A stretch of DNA of 10,655 nt, from the NCBI GenBank assembly GCA_037445185.1, contig JBBIKZ010000084.1, positions 1 through 10,655 on the forward strand. The letters run 5' to 3'. Every line of letters starts with the position of its first letter. The stretch's first letter is position 1. The position numbers and the translations under genes were made by a program. Positions 6,833-10,655 of this stretch are shown here, piece by piece. The stretch comes from JANWZL01 sp037445185. GTDB taxonomy: Bacteria; Pseudomonadota; Gammaproteobacteria; Burkholderiales; Thiobacillaceae. The notes under the pieces are model-generated. The model worked only from the letters and a program-made list of their open reading frames with translations, was not told the DNA's origin and did not search any database.

Positions 6833-7405
6833 TCAGTTGCCCAGTTTGGCCGCCGTGGACACGACCCGGGCCACCAGCCCTGCCACCCGGTCGGCCATCG
6901 CCGGATCGACCAGGTTGCCCTCGCCATCGAAGGCCGTGTCGGCCCGCGGTAGGGCCACACCCCCCGGCAGGACCAAGGCACCGACGGTCTCAAGCACCCG
7001 GCGCACGTGGTCCTGGCCCTGTATGCCGCCCAGGGTGCCGGGCGAGGCGCTCATGAGACCGACCACCTTGCCGGCGAAGGGGTTTTCGCCGCGCACCCGC
7101 GGCGTGCGCGAGACCCAGTCCAGGGTGTTCTTGAGCAGCGCGGGGAGGGAGTGGTTGTATTCCGGCGAGACGACGATGAGCCCCTGCTGCGCCGCGATCA
7201 GCGCATGTAGCCTAAAGGCGTGGTCGGGCGGGCCCTCGTCGGCCTCGAGGTCGCCGTCGTAGATCGGCAGGGGGTAGTCGTTCAACTCGATGTAGGTGAC
7301 CCGTGCGCCGGCCGCCTCGGCCAGGCGCGCGGCGGCCCGGGCCAGTTTCTTGTTGAGGGAATCGCGCCGCAGGCTGCCGGCGAAGACGAGCAGATTCACG
7401 CTCAA
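6833..7405 (-). CDS. NADPH-dependent FMN reductase family oxidoreductase
   Basis: Cytosolic flavodoxin-fold flavoenzyme of 190 residues, related to FMN reductases, chromate/quinone reductases and azoreductases. It transfers electrons from NAD(P)H through FMN to quinones or other acceptors. GSLRRDSLN (10-18) is the FMN-phosphate loop, SPEYNHSLPALLKNTLDW (80-97) is the family signature, and a later SPGTLGG loop also fits. The TTG at 7405 is chosen because AAGGAG (7413-7418) lies seven bases upstream and the TTG overlaps the pirin stop (TTGA). A GTG at 7399, giving 188 residues, is the alternative but would put that site 13 bases away. It is the fifth gene of the b561-YceI-YceI-pirin operon. The physiological substrate is not evident. 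Confidence 0.88.
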   Translation of the reverse strand: MSVNLLVFAGSLRRDSLNKKLARAAARLAEAAGARVTYIELNDYPLPIYDGDLEADEGPPDHAFRLHALIAAQQGLIVVSPEYNHSLPALLKNTLDWVSRTPRVRGENPFAGKVVGLMSASPGTLGGIQGQDHVRRVLETVGALVLPGGVALPRADTAFDGEGNLVDPAMADRVAGLVARVVSTAAKLGN

Positions 7406-8115
7406 GAGGTCGCTCCTTGCGTCATGTCGAACAGCAGCAGTTCGGCCGCCTCGCAAGCCACGATGTCCAATCGGGCCTCGTCACGGATCTTCGCCCCATC
7501 GCCCGCCTGCATGGTGAGGCCATCGAGGGTGAGGGCGCCGCGCGCGACCTGCAGATAGGCCAGCCGGCCCGGTCCGAGCGGGTGGGTGACCGCTTCGCCC
7601 GCGACCAGGCGGGCGGCGTAGAGCTCGGTGTCCTGGTGGACCGTCACGCTGCCGTCGCGCCCATCGGGCGAGGCCACCAGCCGCAGACGCCCCTGCAGTT
7701 CGGCGGGCGCGAAGCGTTTCTGTTCGTAGCCGGGGGCGAGCCCGCGGGTGGCGGGCTCGATCCAGATCTGCAGCAGGTGCACCGGCGTGTCCGCTGAGGG
7801 GTTGTACTCGCTGTGCAGGATGCCTTTGCCCGCGCTCATGCGCTGCACCTCGCCGGCGGTGATGACCGAGCCGTTGCCCAGGCTGTCCCTGTGCTCCAGA
7901 GCGCCATCCAGGATCCAGGTGACGATCTCCATGTCGCGGTGGCCGTGGGTCGGAAAGCCGCCGCCGGGCGCGATGCGATCCTCGTTGATCACCTTGAGCG
8001 TACCGTAGCCCATCTCCTGCGGATCGTAGTAGTCGGCGAAGGAGAAGCTGTGCCAGGTGTCCAGCCAACCGTGGTTGGCGTGGCCGCGGCTGTGGGCGGG
8101 GCGAAGACGGATCAC
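7402..8115 (-). CDS. Pirin family protein, YhhW-type quercetin 2,3-dioxygenase
   Basis: Cupin-fold metalloprotein of 237 residues, close in length and layout to E. coli YhhW, which has quercetinase activity in vitro. The N-terminal cupin holds the four metal ligands at the same numbers as YhhW: H57 and H59 in PTHGHRDMEIV, H101 and E103 in GILHSEYN. The opening RGHANHGWLDTWHSFSFADYYDP is the pirin signature. The second cupin, about 130-237, is divergent as usual. No signal peptide, so cytosolic. The GTG start at 8115 lies four bases after the stop of the upstream yceI gene, with AAGGA about nine bases before it. Pirins often sit next to flavin reductases or quinone-related genes, as here, but the natural substrate is unknown. 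Confidence 0.92.
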   Translation of the reverse strand: MIRLRPAHSRGHANHGWLDTWHSFSFADYYDPQEMGYGTLKVINEDRIAPGGGFPTHGHRDMEIVTWILDGALEHRDSLGNGSVITAGEVQRMSAGKGILHSEYNPSADTPVHLLQIWIEPATRGLAPGYEQKRFAPAELQGRLRLVASPDGRDGSVTVHQDTELYAARLVAGEAVTHPLGPGRLAYLQVARGALTLDGLTMQAGDGAKIRDEARLDIVACEAAELLLFDMTQGATS

Positions 8116-8119
8116 CGCC

Positions 8120-8686
8120 TCAGTCCTTGAAGGCCTCGACCGGGATGCGGATAAAGACCTCGTCGCCGATGCCGGGCAGGAACTTGGTCATGCCGAAATC
8201 GGAGCGCTTGATGCGGGTGGTGAGATCGGCCCCACAGACCTCCTTCTTGTTGATCGGGTGCACGCCGCAATGGAAGTGGCCGACGGCCAGTTTCACCGGT
8301 TTCTCCACGCCCAGCAAGGTCAGCGTGCCGTGGACCTCGGCCGGCTTGCCCTGCTTGAAGATGAACTTGTCGGACTTGAAGGTCATGGTGGGATGCTTCT
8401 CCACGTTGAAGAAGTCCTCGTTCCTCATGTGCTTGTCCCAGTCTTCCAGGCCCATGTCTATGGAGGCAGTGTCGATCACCACCTCGACGCTGCCCTTCTT
8501 GGCCGCGCTATCCAGGGTGATCTTGCCCGTGGTCTTGTTGAAGCGTCCGCGCTGGGTGGAAAAGCCGAGATGGCTGACCTCGAACATGGGGAAGGTGTGG
8601 CGGCTGTCAATGGTGTAGCTTTCGGCCGACAGGGCGTTTGCTGCCAGCACGGCACCTGTAGTCATAACAACCAGGCTAAGCTTCAT
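8120..8686 (-). CDS. YceI family periplasmic protein (second copy)
   Basis: Secreted lipocalin-like beta-barrel protein of 188 residues. Structures of the family show a hydrophobic channel holding an isoprenoid such as a polyprenyl quinone. A signal peptide of about 21 residues ends LSA before ESYTIDSRHTFPMFEVSHLGFS, the YceI opening. Other family blocks are HMRNEDFFNVEKHPTMTFKS, GTLTLLGVEKPVKL and the closing RSDFGMTKFLPGIGDEV. Two cysteines (in FHCGVHP and EVCGADL) could form a disulfide in the periplasm. The ATG has AAGGAGA five bases upstream, in a leader identical to that of the other yceI gene. It lies 30 bases downstream of the first copy and four bases before pirin. The two copies differ strongly in sequence, so they are old paralogues, not a recent duplication. 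Confidence 0.93.
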   Translation of the reverse strand: MKLSLVVMTTGAVLAANALSAESYTIDSRHTFPMFEVSHLGFSTQRGRFNKTTGKITLDSAAKKGSVEVVIDTASIDMGLEDWDKHMRNEDFFNVEKHPTMTFKSDKFIFKQGKPAEVHGTLTLLGVEKPVKLAVGHFHCGVHPINKKEVCGADLTTRIKRSDFGMTKFLPGIGDEVFIRIPVEAFKD

Positions 8687-8699
8687 GTCGTCTCCTTTC
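8683..8699 (-). repeat. 17-base leader repeat, copy at second yceI start
   Basis: Minus-strand GAAAGGAGACGACATGA covers the ribosome site and start codon of the second yceI gene. It is identical to 9310-9326 at the other yceI start. Confidence 0.8.
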
Positions 8700-8716
8700 T
8701 CCAGGGTCGATACACT

Positions 8717-9313
8717 TCATGGTTTGCCGCCGGGGCGCGTGCCGGCTGCAGCCGGTGGCGCCTCGGCGGCGACGAAACGGAAACGGACCTGGACCTCGTC
8801 GGCGACGATGCTCGGGTCGCCCCAGGGGCCGGTACCGATGCCGTAATCCAGACGCTTGAGGGGGAAGGCGCCCTCCAGGATGGCGTTCCTGCCCTGCAGG
8901 CGATAGGTGAAGGGCGCGACCACCTCGCGCGTGCGGCCCTTGATCGTCATCTGGCCGCGCACTTCATAGCGGTCGCCGCCCAAATGCCTGAGACCTGTGG
9001 CGACGAAACGGGCGGTCGGATGCTGGCGCACGTCGAACCAGTTGCGGCTCACCACCTCGTCGTAGACCTCACGCGAGCCCATGTCGAAGCTGGCCAGTTC
9101 CACCTCCAGGGTGGCCCGGGCCGTCTCCGGTCGGGCGGGATCGAAGGCGATCTGGGCGTTGAAACGGCGGAACTCGCCCTGCACCGGCACACCCATCTGC
9201 CTGGAGACGAAACTGACCTGGCTCTGCGCGGGTAGGATGCGATCGAACTGAGCGGCCGGCGCCTGACCGGCGGGCAGTAGGGTGGCGCCCAGCAGCAGGA
9301 GGATGAATCTCAT
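8717..9313 (-). CDS. YceI family periplasmic protein (first copy)
   Basis: Secreted YceI-domain protein of 198 residues, predicted to bind an isoprenoid lipid in the periplasm. The signal peptide (1 to about 21) ends PAA before QFDRILPAQSQVSFVSRQMG. Recognisable family blocks are GEFRRFNAQIAFDP, VVSRNWFDVRQHPTARFV, GQMTIKGRTREV and the closing LDYGIGTGPWGDPSIVADEV. A C-terminal Ala/Pro/Gly tail of about 15 residues (APPAAAGTRPGGKP) goes beyond the usual barrel. The ATG overlaps the stop of the cytochrome b561 gene (ATGA), with AAGGAGA five bases upstream. b561-yceI pairing is frequent in proteobacteria and suggests that the YceI protein supplies or shields the quinone that the cytochrome uses; that role is inferred. 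Confidence 0.92.
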   Translation of the reverse strand: MRFILLLLGATLLPAGQAPAAQFDRILPAQSQVSFVSRQMGVPVQGEFRRFNAQIAFDPARPETARATLEVELASFDMGSREVYDEVVSRNWFDVRQHPTARFVATGLRHLGGDRYEVRGQMTIKGRTREVVAPFTYRLQGRNAILEGAFPLKRLDYGIGTGPWGDPSIVADEVQVRFRFVAAEAPPAAAGTRPGGKP

Positions 9314-9326
9314 GTCGTCTCCTTTC
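9310..9326 (-). repeat. 17-base leader repeat, copy at first yceI start
   Basis: Minus-strand GAAAGGAGACGACATGA covers the ribosome site and ATG of the first yceI gene and includes the TGA of cytochrome b561. It is identical to 8683-8699. Confidence 0.8.
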
Positions 9327-9864
9327 CAGGCTTGACGCGGGGCAGCATGCGGCGCAGGACGTCGTCGCGGTCGACGAAGTGATGCTTGAGGGCCGCCGCC
9401 ACGTGCACGACGAGGAGGGCGATCAAGGCATAGGCGAGCCAGGCGTGCAGCGTGGCTAGGCGCTCGCCCAGGGCCTCGTCCTTGGACAGCAGGTCCGGGA
9501 TGGGCAGCACGCCCAGGTAGACGGTCTGGAAACCTTTGGCCGAACTCATCAGCCAGCCGGCGAGCGGGATGGCCAGCATCAGGGCATAGAGGGTCCAGTG
9601 CGTGAGCTCGGCGGCGCGGCGCTGCCAGGCCGGGAGGGAGTCCGGCAGGGGCGGCGACGGATGACTGGCGCGCCACAGCAGACGCAGCACGGCCAGCCCG
9701 AACACCGTCACCCCCAGCCACTTGTGCCAGGCGTAGAACTCGAGTTTTTGCGGCGAGAGCGGCATCTCGGTCATGGTCAGGCCGAGCAGCACGGCCGCCA
9801 GGATCAGCACGGCGACGATCCAGTGCAGGGCGATGGCAGTGCGGGTGTAGGTCGTGGCGCTCAT
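9310..9864 (-). CDS. Cytochrome b561 (CybB-type) membrane protein
   Basis: Four-helix inner-membrane di-heme cytochrome of 184 residues, expected to exchange electrons with the quinone pool; E. coli CybB works as a superoxide:quinone oxidoreductase. The four heme-ligand histidines are visible: H14 (ALHWIV) in helix 1, H47 (WHKWLG) in helix 2, and H140 (LHAWLAY) and H154 (VVHVAAALKHHF) around helix 4, in the CybB pattern. The ATG at 9864 is preferred over the GTG at 9912 because the family begins just before TRTAIALHW; its ribosome site is weak. It is the first gene of the minus-strand redox operon and overlaps yceI by four bases. The outer mobile-element repeat ends 63 bases upstream, so the element may affect this promoter. 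Confidence 0.92.
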   Translation of the reverse strand: MSATTYTRTAIALHWIVAVLILAAVLLGLTMTEMPLSPQKLEFYAWHKWLGVTVFGLAVLRLLWRASHPSPPLPDSLPAWQRRAAELTHWTLYALMLAIPLAGWLMSSAKGFQTVYLGVLPIPDLLSKDEALGERLATLHAWLAYALIALLVVHVAAALKHHFVDRDDVLRRMLPRVKPGKETT

Positions 9865-10147
9865 CAAGGCTGCTCGGCTGGCATGGGTTCGCGCGCGTCG
9901 GGACTCAACCACGATAGCACAGGCAGCTTGAACCCAGATTTGTCATTATGCCGGCCAATGCCTACGAAGATCGCCCCGGAGTGTGTGAAGCCTGTCCCCA
10001 TCGCCGTGCCACCACGGCCTGCGCGCGCCAGGGCGGCCGTCTGGCGGCAGTATCAAGCCCGTTCGCTTAGCCCTCGAGGTCCACCATGGGCTCGTTGCCC
10101 GTGCGCAAATCTGCTCGCCATACGGTACGCCATCATCGCGCGCCCTA

Positions 10148-10152
10148 ATGAC
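10148..10152 (+). repeat. Target-site duplication, left copy (ATGAC)
   Basis: ATGAC abuts the left end of the 376-bp element and is repeated in direct orientation at 10529-10533. Confidence 0.75.
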
Positions 10153-10170
10153 CCTAAAAACCTCAGTTGA
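10153..10170 (+). repeat. Left terminal inverted repeat of the inner element
   Basis: CCTAAAAACCTCAGTTGA, perfectly complementary to 10511-10528. Confidence 0.85.
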
Positions 10171-10322
10171 CCGCTCCTTGGCCTTCGCAAAGACGCATGG
10201 AACCTGACGTTTGCGCCTCCGAGCACGCTCACCCGGAAGGTGAGGCCGCTACGCGCCCGCGCTCGGGTCTGTGCGCGCGTCTGGCTGCGTTGCTCCTCCT
10301 TGCGGGGGCGCCCCATAGCGTC

Positions 10323-10355
10323 GTCCGAGGGGCCCCGCGTGAGCGGGGATCGGAC
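10323..10355. repeat. GTGA-tetraloop hairpin resembling a type I-E CRISPR repeat core
   Basis: GTCCGA (10323-10328) pairs with TCGGAC (10350-10355), and CCCCGC (10333-10338) pairs with GCGGGG (10343-10348) around a GTGA loop. The core CCCCGCGTGAGCGGGGAT looks like the stem of many type I-E CRISPR repeats. It occurs once, with no spacer array and no cas gene, and lies inside the inner mobile element. Confidence 0.6.
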
Positions 10356-10430
10356 AGCGGAGGGGATGCCGGCGACTGCCCCGGGGGCGCCCGCATCCTG
10401 CTCCGCGGTCGCATCCCCTGCGGGGCCCCT
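10328..10430. repeat. Long-range nested inverted repeats inside the inner element
   Basis: AGGGGCCCCGC (10328-10338) is complementary to 10420-10430, and AGGGGATGC (10361-10369) to GCATCCCCT (10411-10419). These nest into one large foldback. A third pair, GGCGACTGC (10371-10379) with 10443-10451, would compete with it. Such dense symmetry is typical of miniature elements. Confidence 0.6.
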
Positions 10431-10510
10431 GCTCCGCGCTACGCAGTCGCCGACCCCGCGGCGTCGTCGCGCCGAGCCCCCCACACGCACAAACCCGCCT
10501 TCGGGCGCGT

Positions 10511-10528
10511 TCAACTGAGGTTTTTAGG
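10511..10528 (-). repeat. Right terminal inverted repeat of the inner element
   Basis: On the minus strand it reads CCTAAAAACCTCAGTTGA, identical to 10153-10170. A small CGCC-TTCG-GGCG tetraloop hairpin (10496-10507) lies just inside it. Confidence 0.85.
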
Positions 10529-10533
10529 ATGAC
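10529..10533 (+). repeat. Target-site duplication, right copy (ATGAC)
   Basis: ATGAC abuts the right end of the 376-bp element. Together with the left copy it shows that the target was the sequence TAATGACAAATC of the older element. Confidence 0.75.
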
Positions 10534-10547
10534 AAATCTGGGTTGAA

Positions 10548-10655
10548 CCGCATTCAGTGTTACATGGCACACGCTGTCGAGGAGCAGGCAGGGATGAGGC
10601 GCGCGAACACTCGATTTCAGCCCCCACACCCTGACGCGATCCTCCGCAAGCGGGG
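10548..10655. other. Right-end flank with nothing recognisable
   Basis: No credible coding frame, repeat or regulatory site is visible in these 108 bases. Short frames on the minus strand begin here but run into the mobile element and show no protein-like pattern. Confidence 0.5.

Larger units (their letters stand above)
10153..10528. mobile_element. 376-bp miniature inverted-repeat element with ATGAC target duplication
   Basis: Perfect 18-base terminal inverted repeats, CCTAAAAACCTCAGTTGA at 10153-10170 and its reverse complement at 10511-10528, are flanked directly by ATGAC at 10148-10152 and 10529-10533. This is a classic 5-bp target-site duplication. The interior is very GC-rich and full of hairpins. 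Open frames cross it on both strands, but they are compositionally biased, run past the ends and carry no transposase motif. Ends beginning CCT with a 4-5 bp duplication recall the IS1380 family, so such a transposase could act in trans; that link is only a suggestion. Confidence 0.8.
9928..10547. mobile_element. Older miniature element, interrupted by a second element
   Basis: The left terminal repeat TTGAACCCAGATTTGTCAT (9928-9946) matches the reverse complement of 10529-10547 at 18 of 19 bases. When the inner insertion (10153-10528) and one copy of ATGAC are removed, the right end becomes TAATGAC joined to AAATCTGGGTTGAA. The inverted repeat then extends to 21 bases with one mismatch, and the element is about 239 bp. 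It holds two adjacent hairpins (10003-10018 and 10026-10046) and no transposase. I see no target duplication outside it, so its outer limits are less certain. It reads as a MITE-like, non-autonomous element; its family is not known to me. Confidence 0.65.

Noticed and set aside
8057..9235. Long plus-strand open frame of 392 codons across both yceI genes
   Set aside because: It lies antisense to two clear YceI genes and the pirin start, has no ribosome site and shows no protein family pattern. Long antisense frames are expected at this GC content.
10323..10355. CRISPR array
   Set aside because: A single repeat-like hairpin with no second copy at spacer distance and no cas genes in the window.
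10053..10514. Minus-strand frame of 153 codons through the inner element, considered as a transposase fragment
   Set aside because: It is Arg/Gly/Ala-rich without DDE or other transposase motifs, and it crosses the left boundary of the element, so it is not a gene of that element.

Overview
This is a high-GC, densely packed bacterial chromosome segment. Its gene set points to a gammaproteobacterium: a NarX/NarL pair, a yebC-ruvC-ruvA block, cytochrome b561 with YceI proteins, a YhhW-type pirin and a PEP-CTERM-like surface protein. A respiratory, possibly sulfur- or nitrogen-oxidising lineage of the Chromatiales type would fit, but that placement is an inference from gene content, not a sequence match.

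Layout. Positions 1-264 are a leader with no convincing gene. narX (265-2163, TTG start) and narL (2160-2825) run on the plus strand with a 4-base stop/start overlap and form a nitrate/nitrite two-component system. They converge on a minus-strand operon read yebC (5711-4980), ruvC (4973-4455), a UbiA/MenA-type prenyltransferase (4458-3481) and ruvA (3484-2900). The last three are chained by 4-base overlaps, and ruvB is not next to ruvA. An extended -10 promoter lies just upstream of yebC.

Divergent from yebC is a small plus-strand lipoprotein gene (5818-6111) that carries an in-frame TAG codon 17 codons before its apparent natural end. It faces a minus-strand gene for a shortened SGNH/GDSL esterase-like protein (6725-6225). 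That protein keeps a signal-like N-terminus, the Asp/His block and a PEP-CTERM-like tail, but lacks the region that would hold the catalytic serine. Upstream of it is a compact minus-strand redox operon read from 9864 down to 6833: cytochrome b561, a first YceI protein, a second YceI protein, a pirin-type quercetinase and an NADPH-dependent FMN reductase. These genes overlap or sit 30 bases or less apart. Together they suggest a membrane and periplasm module handling quinone or other isoprenoid redox chemistry, with cytosolic partners.

The right end (9928-10547) holds no solid gene but shows clear nested mobile-element structure. A 376-bp element (10153-10528) with perfect 18-bp terminal inverted repeats and a 5-bp target duplication (ATGAC) has landed inside the right terminal repeat of an older element of about 239 bp. 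Removing the insert restores a 21-bp inverted repeat with a single mismatch. Neither element encodes a recognisable transposase, so both look like miniature, non-autonomous elements.

I found no certain novel defence or biosynthetic system. The strongest leads are the nested elements, the internally deleted GDSL protein, the lipoprotein nonsense codon, the prenyltransferase lodged between ruvC and ruvA, and the b561-YceI-YceI-pirin-FMN reductase operon.
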